The notes under the pieces are model-generated. The model was not told the DNA's origin, made no database searches, and saw nothing but the letters and a program-made list of their open reading frames with translations. Position numbers and translations under genes: made by a program. From Methanobacteriota archaeon (GTDB taxonomy: Archaea; Methanobacteriota; Methanobacteria; Methanobacteriales; Methanobacteriaceae): a stretch of DNA of 6,482 bases. The DNA lies in the NCBI GenBank assembly GCA_023409695.1, contig JAEYQZ010000062.1, positions 1 through 6,482 of the forward strand, written 5' to 3'. Below, piece by piece: positions 1-6,067 of the stretch; the stretch's first letter is position 1; the number at the start of each line of letters is the position of its first letter.

Positions 1-17
1 AAAATAAGATTTGATGA

Positions 18-806
18 TTAGTCTGGTAACATGCCTATGAATTTTTTCAGCCTGTTTAGAATACCCTCTTTGTCTGGTTCAATTGGTTTGTATTCTTCTC
101 CAAGTAAATGCGCGGTAAGCTGCATAAGTGCATTGCTTGTAGGTGATGATGGATTGATTTCGGCTACAGATTTTCCAAGGGCCATTGATCTTTCCACTTC
201 ACGGTCATATGGAATGATTCCAATCATTGGAACTTCAAGTATGGATTCTATCTCATTAACTGAGAGTAAAAATCCATCATCATACCACATATTCAGTACA
301 AATCCAATGATCTGGATGTTCAGCTCATTTGAGAGTATTCTGATTTTAAGAGCATCAGCTACAGAAGTCATGGTGGAGTTTGTAACGATGATCATCTCTA
401 CATTTTCCGGAAGCCCTTCAAAAATATTGGAATTAATACCTGCAGGCATATCCATAAGGAAAATGTCTCCATAATCTGCAATTTCTTCCAGTATTTTATT
501 CCAGGATATATATTTTGGGTTAATATGCCTGAGTGTTTCAAAATGTATTCCTGTTGGAATAACTCTTATACCCTGCTCTATCTCATAAACACATTCATCT
601 ATTGATCTGTTTTTAGCTAGAACATCGTGTAACGTAACATCTGGATTTAAAAGTCCCGTTATGACATCTAAGTTTGCCATTACTAAATCTAAATCTAGCA
701 TTACAACATTTCTGCCAAATAAGGACATTCCTACTCCTAAATTATACGTTAAAGTAGTTCTTCCAACTCCACCTTTACCAGAAGCAATTGCTATAAATTT
801 CGACAT
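18..806 (-). CDS. minD: MinD-like P-loop ATPase, paralogue with Arg in place of the Walker A lysine
   Basis: A 262-residue member of the MinD/ParA family of deviant Walker A ATPases, which dimerise on ATP and bind the membrane to position other proteins. The P-loop at residues 10-18 reads GKGGVGRTT: the signature Lys11 is kept, but the position equal to E. coli MinD Lys16 is Arg (codon AGA). Asp38 and Asp40 (LDLD) and the Walker B-like segment DIFLMDMPAG (114-123) are present. The TTPEV segment of its neighbour is replaced by VTNSTM (141-146). After PIEPDKEG the C-terminus (about 246-260) can form an amphipathic helix, as in MinD membrane targeting sequences. It is full length for the family. 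It follows the canonical minD copy by 30 bases with only a weak ribosome site, so it is probably cotranscribed and the two arose by tandem duplication. Family is certain; whether it hydrolyses ATP is unknown. Confidence 0.93.
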   Translation of the reverse strand: MSKFIAIASGKGGVGRTTLTYNLGVGMSLFGRNVVMLDLDLVMANLDVITGLLNPDVTLHDVLAKNRSIDECVYEIEQGIRVIPTGIHFETLRHINPKYISWNKILEEIADYGDIFLMDMPAGINSNIFEGLPENVEMIIVTNSTMTSVADALKIRILSNELNIQIIGFVLNMWYDDGFLLSVNEIESILEVPMIGIIPYDREVERSMALGKSVAEINPSSPTSNALMQLTAHLLGEEYKPIEPDKEGILNRLKKFIGMLPD

Positions 807-836
807 GTTTACCAGTCACTTATTTTTATTAAAAAT

Positions 837-1619
837 TTATCCTCTTCTTCCAAGTAATCCTTCAACCAGTTTGGAAATAACTCCTTTTTTATCTGGTTCA
901 ATAGGGTGATACTCTTCCCCAATCAGGTCTGCACCTAATTGCATAATTGCGTTGCTTGTAGGTGATTTTGGATTTTTAACTACAAGTGGTTCTCCAAATG
1001 CTGCGGCCCTACTAACTTCGGGGTCATCAGGAACTACTGCAATAACAGGTACTTCTAAGATAGTTTCGATTTCGTTAACTGTTAAAAATGTCTTGTCATG
1101 CTGCTCTCTGTTTATAACAACACCAGTTATTTCTACACCCAGTTTATTGGCGACGATTTTTGTTTTTAATGCGTCACTTATGGAAGGAACCTCTGGAGTT
1201 GTAACAAGAATCAGTTCTTGTGCAGCTGCTATTGCTGCTAATGCGTCTTTTTCAAGCCCTGCAGGAGCGTCTATTAAAAGTATATCTGCATTTTCAACGA
1301 GTATGGATAGAGCTTCTTCAAGTCTATCTAATCTGATTTTTCGAAGTCCTTCCAGTGAAATTCCTGCCGGAATGACTTTAACACCGCCAGGTCCTTCGTA
1401 TATGGCGTCTTCAATAGAGGCTTCTCCGGATAGGACATCATGTAATGTAATTGATTTTCCTTCCATTCCCAGGATAAGCTCTAAATTTGCCATGGCTACA
1501 TCTGCGTCCAATACTATAGTTTCTTCTCCATAAGTAGATAAAGCTACTCCTAAATTTGCAGTTATTGTTGTTTTTCCCACTCCGCCTTTACCTGAGGCGA
1601 CGGTTATAACTCTTGTCAT
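837..1619 (-). CDS. minD: MinD, canonical deviant Walker A ATPase
   Basis: A 260-residue MinD-family ATPase with all expected motifs: GKGGVGKTT at residues 10-18 (signature Lys11 and P-loop Lys16), LDAD at 37-40, Walker [11 protein letters not shown] at 112-121, and the TTPEV segment at 140-144. The C-terminal stretch after PIEPDKKG (about 244-260, hydrophobic Val/Ile/Leu alternating with Lys/Glu/Arg) fits an amphipathic membrane-targeting helix. In bacteria MinD works with MinC and MinE in division-site selection. Archaea generally lack MinC and MinE, and neither is seen here; a known archaeal MinD homologue in haloarchaea acts in polar positioning, so the exact role here is open. The ATG is supported by AGGAGGT five bases upstream. 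The gene lies 10 bases after the DUF2226-like gene and 30 bases before its diverged paralogue, in one apparent operon. Confidence 0.95.
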   Translation of the reverse strand: MTRVITVASGKGGVGKTTITANLGVALSTYGEETIVLDADVAMANLELILGMEGKSITLHDVLSGEASIEDAIYEGPGGVKVIPAGISLEGLRKIRLDRLEEALSILVENADILLIDAPAGLEKDALAAIAAAQELILVTTPEVPSISDALKTKIVANKLGVEITGVVINREQHDKTFLTVNEIETILEVPVIAVVPDDPEVSRAAAFGEPLVVKNPKSPTSNAIMQLGADLIGEEYHPIEPDKKGVISKLVEGLLGRRG

Positions 1620-1624
1620 TCGAT

Positions 1625-1631
1625 ACCTCCT
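1625..1631 (-). promoter_or_regulatory. Ribosome binding site of minD overlapping the upstream stop codon
   Basis: AGGAGGT on the minus strand sits five bases before the ATG of the canonical minD gene. It shares bases with the TAG stop (1630-1632) of the DUF2226-like gene. It is the strongest Shine-Dalgarno match in the minus-strand run. The overlap implies translational coupling between the two genes. Confidence 0.85.
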
Positions 1632-2856
1632 AGCTAACTTCCACGTTTATTTTGAAATTGTTTACAATTTCTGGATATCCTCTAAAACTTTTCTTTATTT
1701 CTATTTGAGTAATGTTAATTATCTGTTTTTTTAAATTATCCAGGTCTTTGGATTCACCCATGAACCTTGATAAAAATCCTTTACTTTCGTATTCGGTAAT
1801 TATATTTATGGTTCCAGTCAGTTCGCTGGTATTGTTATCTAAAAATACCATGACTTCTGTCCCTTTAATTTTTGGAATACTGAGAATTGATTTTTTAACT
1901 TTATTCATAAGCGTTAATTCTATTTTTTCAACATCATCATCGCTTAGAGATCCTCCTTTATAGGAGTCTAAAATGTTTTCAACTTCTTCTTCACCTACAT
2001 CTTTTAAACCATACTTTTTCATGAGTTCTGCTCGGTCAATAGGTTCATCTGCAACTTCGGCTGATTTAGTTTCTTCTATATCTGATTTAACTTCGTTAGC
2101 TTCAGTTTTTACATTTACTTCCTGAGGAGTATTGTTTTCTGATTTAATTTGAGCTTTTTGCCGAACATCTTCAACATGATTTGAGTTCATTGATATTGAT
2201 TTGAGCTTATTTTTTACCTCTTCGTTATTATCCTGGGTTTCAGGTTTTTTAGGTAAAAATGATTCATTTTGCTCAAGTAAAGAAGATTCATTAATTTCAG
2301 GTTTTTCTTCAGTTAGTATAACTTCTGGTTTTTCTTCAGTTAGTGTAGCTTCCTTAACTTCCGGTTTTTCTTTAGTTAATGAAGCCTCAACAACATCAGG
2401 TTTTTCTTCGGGTACAGGAGTTTCAATTTTTTCTTTATTCTCAACAATCTCAGGTTTTTCTTCAGGTATAGGAGTTTCAATTTTTTTATCTTCCTGTCCT
2501 GTTTTTTTAAGTTCATCAAGTACATCATTAACTTCGGAACCAGAATTGAGTAGATGTTTTTTATTTATATCCATAAGGTAATTAACTTGAGAATTTCTAA
2601 GATCAAAAACTTCAATTAAAGTACTGCTCTCATCTGCGGCAGATTTAATTTTTTTAATTGCATCCATCTTTGAATCATTATCATATGATGCTGCAATTTG
2701 TATACCGTCTTTAAAAAGAATGTGTCCTTCTTCAGAACCCGCAGTTATTCTTATAAATCCATTGTACTCTTTTGATTTTAGTTCGCCTAAAAGTTCATTT
2801 AAATTTAATTCGTCTGCATAAGATATCCTGGACGGTCTGGTAATTGGTAACTCCAT
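1630..2856 (-). CDS. DUF2226-like protein with repeat linker and conserved C-terminal domain
   Basis: A 408-residue cytoplasmic-looking protein with no signal peptide or membrane segment. Residues 1-104 resemble the archaeal DUF2226 family: an LLGELK helix, then GFIRIT and EGHILFKDG (about 33-51), a beta-rich pattern also reminiscent of DUF4388/PATAN adaptor domains. Residues about 105-272 form a low-complexity acidic linker with five EKP-type repeats at 131-186. The C-terminal part (about 273-408) begins [18 protein letters not shown] and ends in an alpha/beta region including [24 protein letters not shown]. The domain assignment is from memory of the family and is moderately sure; the biochemical function is unknown. 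The gene lies after sepF and is translationally coupled to minD, so it may be an adaptor or partner of MinD (inference). ATG 2856 is preceded by AGGGGA six bases upstream. Confidence 0.8.
   Translation of the reverse strand: MELPITRPSRISYADELNLNELLGELKSKEYNGFIRITAGSEEGHILFKDGIQIAASYDNDSKMDAIKKIKSAADESSTLIEVFDLRNSQVNYLMDINKKHLLNSGSEVNDVLDELKKTGQEDKKIETPIPEEKPEIVENKEKIETPVPEEKPDVVEASLTKEKPEVKEATLTEEKPEVILTEEKPEINESSLLEQNESFLPKKPETQDNNEEVKNKLKSISMNSNHVEDVRQKAQIKSENNTPQEVNVKTEANEVKSDIEETKSAEVADEPIDRAELMKKYGLKDVGEEEVENILDSYKGGSLSDDDVEKIELTLMNKVKKSILSIPKIKGTEVMVFLDNNTSELTGTINIITEYESKGFLSRFMGESKDLDNLKKQIINITQIEIKKSFRGYPEIVNNFKINVEVS
2287..2478 (-). repeat. Tandem degenerate repeats encoding EKP motifs in the DUF2226-like linker
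   Basis: In-frame imperfect repeats encode [34 protein letters not shown] and [12 protein letters not shown] units (residues about 131-190 of the 408-aa protein). The units share near-identical DNA such as ACTGAAGAAAAACC (read on the minus strand), pointing to expansion by slippage or unequal exchange. The product should be an extended, charged spacer whose length may vary between strains. Confidence 0.85.
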
Positions 2857-2862
2857 TTTTAT

Positions 2863-2920
2863 TCCCCTACAATTATAACTTTAGATATATTAAACTCAAT
2901 TGAATTTATGTATATCCTTT
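2863..2920 (-). promoter_or_regulatory. Possible internal promoter and ribosome site ahead of the DUF2226-like gene
   Basis: The 117-base gap between sepF and the DUF2226-like gene is the longest in the minus-strand run. Read on the minus strand it holds AT-rich TATA-like stretches (GGATATACATAA near 2906-2917 and GTTTAATATATC at 2884-2895), then AGGGGA at 2863-2868, six bases before the ATG. An internal promoter is plausible, but archaeal TATA boxes are hard to call by eye in AT-rich DNA. Confidence 0.35.
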
Positions 2921-2973
2921 TTGCAGTTATGAATATGTGTGATTTGATGAGTTATTCATATAGAAAATTCTGG

Positions 2974-3324
2974 TTATTTTTTTAAAAGTTTAATTTCAGG
3001 AGGGGTTATAATTACCACGTTGCCCTGTTTACAAAGTAATATAGCTTCTCCACCTACATTATCTCGGAATTCTTTTAATTTTTCTCCAACCTGCTTAGAT
3101 TCCTCTGGATTATCTTCTATGAAACCCATATCCAATATAATTGGATTTTTTTCTTCAGTAATCTGTTTTAGAGCATCTTCTATATCTGGAATGCCCTGGG
3201 CTTTCATTAGGATTATTTCATAAAAAGAATGTTCGGGAACGATTATGGTCTCTTTTTCTTCTTCATCTTCGCTTTCTTCTTCTAATCCTAGATTTTTCTT
3301 TATATAATCCATGACATCTTTCAT
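2974..3324 (-). CDS. sepF: Archaeal SepF, membrane anchor of the FtsZ division ring
   Basis: A 116-residue protein matching archaeal SepF in length and layout. Residues 1-14 ([14 protein letters not shown]) form an amphipathic N-terminal helix of the kind that binds the membrane. An acidic linker (about 15-25) follows, then the SepF core (about 27-112) with [10 protein letters not shown] (60-69), a helix [14 protein letters not shown] (81-94), and the final strand and turn VVIITPPE (103-110). In archaea, which mostly lack FtsA, SepF ties FtsZ to the membrane; this has been studied in Methanobrevibacter and Haloferax. The ATG is chosen because AGGGGA lies six bases upstream and because starting at Met5 would remove part of the membrane helix. 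The gene is 49 bases after the DUF1611-like gene. ftsZ is not in the window. Confidence 0.88.
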   Translation of the reverse strand: MKDVMDYIKKNLGLEEESEDEEEKETIIVPEHSFYEIILMKAQGIPDIEDALKQITEEKNPIILDMGFIEDNPEESKQVGEKLKEFRDNVGGEAILLCKQGNVVIITPPEIKLLKK

Positions 3325-3373
3325 TTTATTTCCCCTATACTGATTTTATCAGGTGGGTTTTACAGGTTGGTGA

Positions 3374-4426
3374 TTATTTTAGTCCTACATAATCAATAAT
3401 TACATCCAGTAATCTTGATGCCCCACCATTTTTAATATCTACTGCTGGCAATTTGTATCTTTCCTCATACTTTAATATATCATTTTTGTTGCTAACGTTC
3501 CTCATATTTAAAGAAATGCCAACAACTTTAGTAGGTTCTACAGCTTCTATTGCTTTTATTTCGTAATCTATTCCTCTTGGCTCTCTAAAAGGATGATTAG
3601 GTCTATGACAGACTACAACTGCATCAGACCTTGAGCCTATGAGTATTGCAGCTGAAAGGCCTCTTGGATGAGGGTTTCCATCTTCAGTCAGGCTGGATTG
3701 CCCTTCTACAAAGATAATATCCGGGTTCTTTTCTTCTTCGATATATTTCATAGCTCCCATGACTGCTGCAGCAACATCCATAACTGAAAGACTTCCTGCT
3801 CTAAAATTAAGATCAGCTGGGCTTTCAAGTCCCATTTCATCAGTTGAAATTACAGCTGCATTTAAACCTTTTTCCTGTGCTGTTTTTCCGAGAATTCTTG
3901 TAGTTGTTCGTTTACCGCATTCTTGAGATGTGCCGCCTACAAAAACAACTGGTGCTTTAGGTTTGTAGGTAATTTTTGGCAGCACTTCAGTACATTGGGA
4001 AGGAGCAGTTCCAAATATTTTATTAATAACATCTAAGCGAGAACTAATTTCTTTTATGAGTACTCCTTTTGATTCAGCAAATTTAAGTAAAGATTTATTT
4101 TCTAAAAGTGATAGTGATCTAAATGATGTTACAACATTCAGCCCGTTATCTATGGCTTGAACTGCGTATTTAAGTGCAGCTCCTTCAGCACCAATTGGCA
4201 GCATTATTGCAACACTTTTAGCATCTGTTTTTTCAATGAGTTCAGTTAAACTTGAAGATATTACGCTACCGCAAAATTCCATTCCCTGTTTTTTAATACT
4301 ATCATCAACAAAGCCAACAGATTCTACTCCTTCGAAATTGGCGAATTTTTCACCTCCACCGCCGCATCCGACTATTATAAAAGGGTTAAGCTGTTTAATT
4401 TCTTCAACAGAAGTTATGTCATACAA
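3374..4426 (-). CDS. DUF1611 (DgcN-like) P-loop protein
   Basis: A 350-residue two-domain protein. The N-terminal part (about 13-145) is Rossmann-like, with a glycine-rich turn GCGGGGEKF at 20-28. The C-terminal part (about 155-350) is a DUF1611-type P-loop domain: atypical Walker [13 protein letters not shown] at 164-175, then FVEGQSSL at 239-246, HPRG at 253-256 and [13 protein letters not shown] at 273-285. In bacteria DUF1611 proteins include DgcN, reported as a D-glutamate N-acetyltransferase working with the epimerase-like DgcA. No DgcA partner is in the window, so the archaeal substrate is unknown. The start is TTG 4426: GGAGTGAT lies at the right distance, and an in-frame TAA stands just upstream with no ATG between. 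It probably heads the sepF-minD run and diverges from the Roadblock gene. Confidence 0.85.
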   Translation of the reverse strand: MYDITSVEEIKQLNPFIIVGCGGGGEKFANFEGVESVGFVDDSIKKQGMEFCGSVISSSLTELIEKTDAKSVAIMLPIGAEGAALKYAVQAIDNGLNVVTSFRSLSLLENKSLLKFAESKGVLIKEISSRLDVINKIFGTAPSQCTEVLPKITYKPKAPVVFVGGTSQECGKRTTTRILGKTAQEKGLNAAVISTDEMGLESPADLNFRAGSLSVMDVAAAVMGAMKYIEEEKNPDIIFVEGQSSLTEDGNPHPRGLSAAILIGSRSDAVVVCHRPNHPFREPRGIDYEIKAIEAVEPTKVVGISLNMRNVSNKNDILKYEERYKLPAVDIKNGGASRLLDVIIDYVGLK

Positions 4427-4429
4427 ATA

Positions 4430-4437
4430 ATCACTCC
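4430..4437 (-). promoter_or_regulatory. Ribosome binding site fixing a TTG start
   Basis: GGAGTGAT on the minus strand, with seven bases between GGAG and the TTG at 4426. The in-frame TAA at 4439-4441 excludes an upstream start, so this site decides in favour of TTG for the DUF1611-like gene. Confidence 0.8.
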
Positions 4438-4469
4438 ATTATCATTTAGTTGGAATAGGTGAGTTTACA

Positions 4470-4496
4470 TTATCTATTTATTTAATAAATATTAAA
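4470..4496 (-). promoter_or_regulatory. Possible promoter of the minus-strand division/MinD run
   Basis: On the minus strand this stretch reads as TTTAATATTTATTAAATAAA-type DNA. A TATA box here would place transcription start about 25 bases downstream (near 4455-4460), giving a leader of about 30 bases that contains the GGAGTGAT site. The exact box cannot be fixed by eye. Confidence 0.4.
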
Positions 4497-4499
4497 CCA

Positions 4500-4523
4500 A
4501 GTTATATACTTTAAGATATATAA
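4500..4523 (+). promoter_or_regulatory. Possible promoter of the Roadblock gene
   Basis: AAGTTATATACTTTAAGATA and the following TATAA (TATA-like cores at 4502-4508 and 4515-4523) lie 40-60 bases ahead of the GTG start, after the BRE-like purine-rich AAACCAAG at 4494-4501. Transcription start would fall near 4530-4545, upstream of the GGAGG site. It shares a 136-base divergent intergenic region with the minus-strand promoter. Confidence 0.5.
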
Positions 4524-4550
4524 TTTATGTATCTATATTCAATCTATTGT

Positions 4551-4555
4551 GGAGG
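4551..4555 (+). promoter_or_regulatory. Ribosome binding site deciding a GTG start
   Basis: GGAGG ends one base before the in-frame ATG at 4557, too close for initiation there, but seven bases before the in-frame GTG at 4563. The site therefore favours GTG 4563 as the true start of the Roadblock protein. Confidence 0.75.
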
Positions 4556-4562
4556 CATGAAT

Positions 4563-4910
4563 GTGATAGGAAGAGTACTTAAGGACTTAGGCAGGATCAA
4601 TGGGGTAAACGGATCTTTAGTAGTAGGAAAAGATGGACTAATTATTGAAAGCGAGGTTCCTGGAGATATAGATTCAGAACTTGTGGCAGCTATGTCATCA
4701 GCAGTTTTTGGTACAGCCGAAAGATCTGCTGAAGAGATGAAACATGAACCTTTACAACAAGTTATGATTGAAGGACAATTAGGTAAAACTTTGATGATAG
4801 ACGCTGGTGAAGGAATTCTGGTCGTTATCACAGATATTGACATAAATCTGGGTCTAATCAGGATTGAAATGAGAAGAAGTGCCGAACGTGTAATTGATCT
4901 TCTTACCTAA
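4563..4910 (+). CDS. Roadblock/LC7 domain protein
   Basis: A 115-residue single-domain Roadblock/LC7 protein when started at GTG 4563: an N-terminal helix [11 protein letters not shown], the hairpin [17 protein letters not shown] (14-30), a long helix [20 protein letters not shown] (38-57), then strands QQVMIEG and [17 protein letters not shown] (65-91) and a final helix. Roadblock proteins dimerise and commonly act on Ras-like or MglA-like GTPases, or as scaffolds; no GTPase gene is in the window. Longer reading to ATG 4527 or ATG 4557 is possible, but the GGAGG placement and the fit of the family N-terminus favour GTG. The gene diverges from the DUF1611-sepF-minD run. Confidence 0.9.
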   Translation: MIGRVLKDLGRINGVNGSLVVGKDGLIIESEVPGDIDSELVAAMSSAVFGTAERSAEEMKHEPLQQVMIEGQLGKTLMIDAGEGILVVITDIDINLGLIRIEMRRSAERVIDLLT

Positions 4911-4930
4911 ATACTGATATTGGTGCGCCC

Positions 4931-4945
4931 GTTAAAGTATTTAAC
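4931..4945. repeat. Short perfect palindrome GTTAAA-gta-TTTAAC
   Basis: Six-base perfect arms around a three-base centre, 20 bases after the Roadblock stop and about 90 bases before the next start. It could be an operator or a small hairpin. At this size in AT-rich DNA, chance is quite possible. Confidence 0.4.
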
Positions 4946-4955
4946 AACATTGGAT

Positions 4956-4992
4956 AATAATATTTAATATAATAATATTAACATATTTATCC
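4956..4992 (+). promoter_or_regulatory. AT-rich region with 9-base direct repeats, likely promoter of the kinase-like gene
   Basis: AATAATATT occurs at 4956-4964 and again at 4971-4979, followed by ACATATTTATCC (4981-4992). Any of these could serve as a TATA element. The last would give a start near 5010-5015 and a short leader holding the GGAGATGATC ribosome site. The gap 4911-5033 has no gene. Confidence 0.4.
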
Positions 4993-5021
4993 TAAACTCT
5001 TTGTGTTTTTTATATTGATTT

Positions 5022-5031
5022 GGAGATGATC
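5022..5031 (+). promoter_or_regulatory. Near-perfect ribosome binding site fixing a TTG start
   Basis: GGAGATGATC differs by one base from the full anti-SD complement GGAGGTGATC and leaves eight bases between GGAG and TTG 5034. The ATG inside it (5026) runs into a stop after three codons, so TTG is the start. Confidence 0.85.
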
Positions 5032-5033
5032 AG

Positions 5034-5981
5034 TTGAGAAAACCCTATGTTATTTTGATAGGAAGTGCTTCTGGAATTGGAAAATCGACTATAGCGTCAG
5101 AGCTAGCTAAGATATTAGGAATAAAGCACTTAATCGAGTCTGATTTTATAAGAGAAATAGTTAGGGGAGTAATTGGACCCGAATTTGCTCCAGCGCTTCA
5201 CAAATCATCTTTCGATGCATATGTAACAATACGAGACAAGGAAAGGTATAAAACTAATGCGGCTTTAATAAATGCCGGATTTCAAGAGCACGCTTCATTT
5301 GTTATCCCTGCTATTGAAAAAGTTATAAAAAGGGCTGTTGATGATTTTGATGATGTTGTAATTGAAGGTGTGCACCTTGTACCTGGTTTCGTTAACATCG
5401 ATCAATTCCAGGACGATGCGGATATTCATTTTTTTGTACTTAATGCTGATGAAGAAATTCATAAAGAGCGTTTCGTGAAGCGAGCCATGAAAATAAAACG
5501 TGGCGGTAAACATCTGGAATATTTCAAAGAAAACAGGATAATTAATGATTATCTGGCTGAACAAGCTGATGAACATGGAGTTCCAGTTATTTACAATGAT
5601 GAAATTGAGACTACAGTTAAGGTAATGCTCACACACATAAGACAAATCTGCAAAACTCTGAAATTTAAACATGGTGTGGATAATATAAAAGATGAAACCA
5701 GTACTGTGCTAAAATATGGTGGCAGGATGGAAGATATATCTTATTTTATACATGGTTTTACAGAGCCGCTGCGAAGGAGAATCAATGTTTATGATCCAAA
5801 AGAAGCAGAACGCTTTTTTGCATCATTAGAACGAAATAAAAAGCGAAAAGATGATTTAAAAAACATTTATGAGCTTTCGGATAATATTCATAGTCATAAA
5901 TTATGTGCTCCTGATGAAGAGAGCCTTAATAAAATGATAAAAGAATTAGATGAAAAAGGATATTTAATTAAAGAACAATAA
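5034..5981 (+). CDS. 2-phosphoglycerate kinase-like P-loop protein
   Basis: A 315-residue P-loop kinase-like protein. Residues 6-40 ([14 protein letters not shown], then [10 protein letters not shown] and ESDFIRE) give a clear Walker A, and EGVHLVPG at 111-118 is the second conserved segment. LHKSSFDAY (55-63), [15 protein letters not shown] (160-174) and GVPVIYND (182-189) resemble the kinase domain of archaeal 2-phosphoglycerate kinase, which feeds synthesis of cyclic 2,3-diphosphoglycerate, a compatible solute of Methanobacteriales. Unlike the classical enzyme it has no N-terminal ATP-cone region of about 90 residues. It carries a charged C-terminal extension instead (about 220-315, with [14 protein letters not shown] and a Lys/Arg-rich segment). 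Its substrate may therefore differ. It starts at TTG with a strong ribosome site and ends in a terminator-like hairpin. Confidence 0.8.
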   Translation: MRKPYVILIGSASGIGKSTIASELAKILGIKHLIESDFIREIVRGVIGPEFAPALHKSSFDAYVTIRDKERYKTNAALINAGFQEHASFVIPAIEKVIKRAVDDFDDVVIEGVHLVPGFVNIDQFQDDADIHFFVLNADEEIHKERFVKRAMKIKRGGKHLEYFKENRIINDYLAEQADEHGVPVIYNDEIETTVKVMLTHIRQICKTLKFKHGVDNIKDETSTVLKYGGRMEDISYFIHGFTEPLRRRINVYDPKEAERFFASLERNKKRKDDLKNIYELSDNIHSHKLCAPDEESLNKMIKELDEKGYLIKEQ

Positions 5982-6037
5982 AATTCTTTAATTAAATATT
6001 AGTTGATACTATTTTTGATATTTTTAACTATTTTTTT
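5960..6037 (+). terminator. 16-bp perfect inverted repeat plus T tracts across the kinase-like stop codon
   Basis: The arms 5960-5975 and 5984-5999 are exact reverse complements around an eight-base loop. The left arm lies in the last codons of the kinase-like gene, and the TAA stop falls in the loop. T tracts follow at 6012-6016, 6021-6025 and 6031-6037. Archaeal termination depends mainly on T tracts, so these may be the active part. The stem is mostly A/T. Confidence 0.65.
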
Positions 6038-6052
6038 ATTAATTAATTGATA

Positions 6053-6059
6053 AGGAGAG
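6053..6059 (+). promoter_or_regulatory. Ribosome binding site of the ZPR1 gene
   Basis: AGGAGAG leaves about ten bases between GGAG and TTG 6068, but about nineteen to the in-frame ATG 6077. This favours TTG, with some doubt because the spacing is at the long end. Confidence 0.65.
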
Positions 6060-6067
6060 AAATAATT

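Noticed and set aside
1..17. Terminator after the second minD gene
   Set aside because: Only 17 bases remain; the minus strand ends in TTATTTT, too little to call a terminator.
2287..2478. Repeated units considered as a CRISPR-like array
   Set aside because: The units are in frame, degenerate, lack regular unique spacers and encode a protein linker.
31..2581. Several plus-strand open frames opposite the minD and DUF2226-like genes (for example 952-1533 and 2201-2581)
   Set aside because: They lie antisense to well-recognised proteins, are Ser/Phe/Pro-rich as expected from complement reading, and lack convincing ribosome sites.
2928..2960. Inverted repeat TATGAATA...TATTCATA in the sepF/DUF2226-like gap
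   Set aside because: Eight-base AT-rich arms with a 17-base loop and no adjacent T tract on the minus strand; chance is likely.
4527..4562. Longer N-terminus for the Roadblock protein from ATG 4527 or ATG 4557
   Set aside because: GGAGG at 4551-4555 lies inside or directly against these starts but is correctly spaced for GTG 4563.
4544..4843. Minus-strand frame opposite the Roadblock gene
   Set aside because: It is fully antisense to a clear Roadblock domain and has shadow-like composition.
5295..5672. Minus-strand frame opposite the kinase-like gene
   Set aside because: It overlaps a coding region with a clear Walker A and family motifs, and its Phe/Ile/Asn-rich product resembles no known protein.
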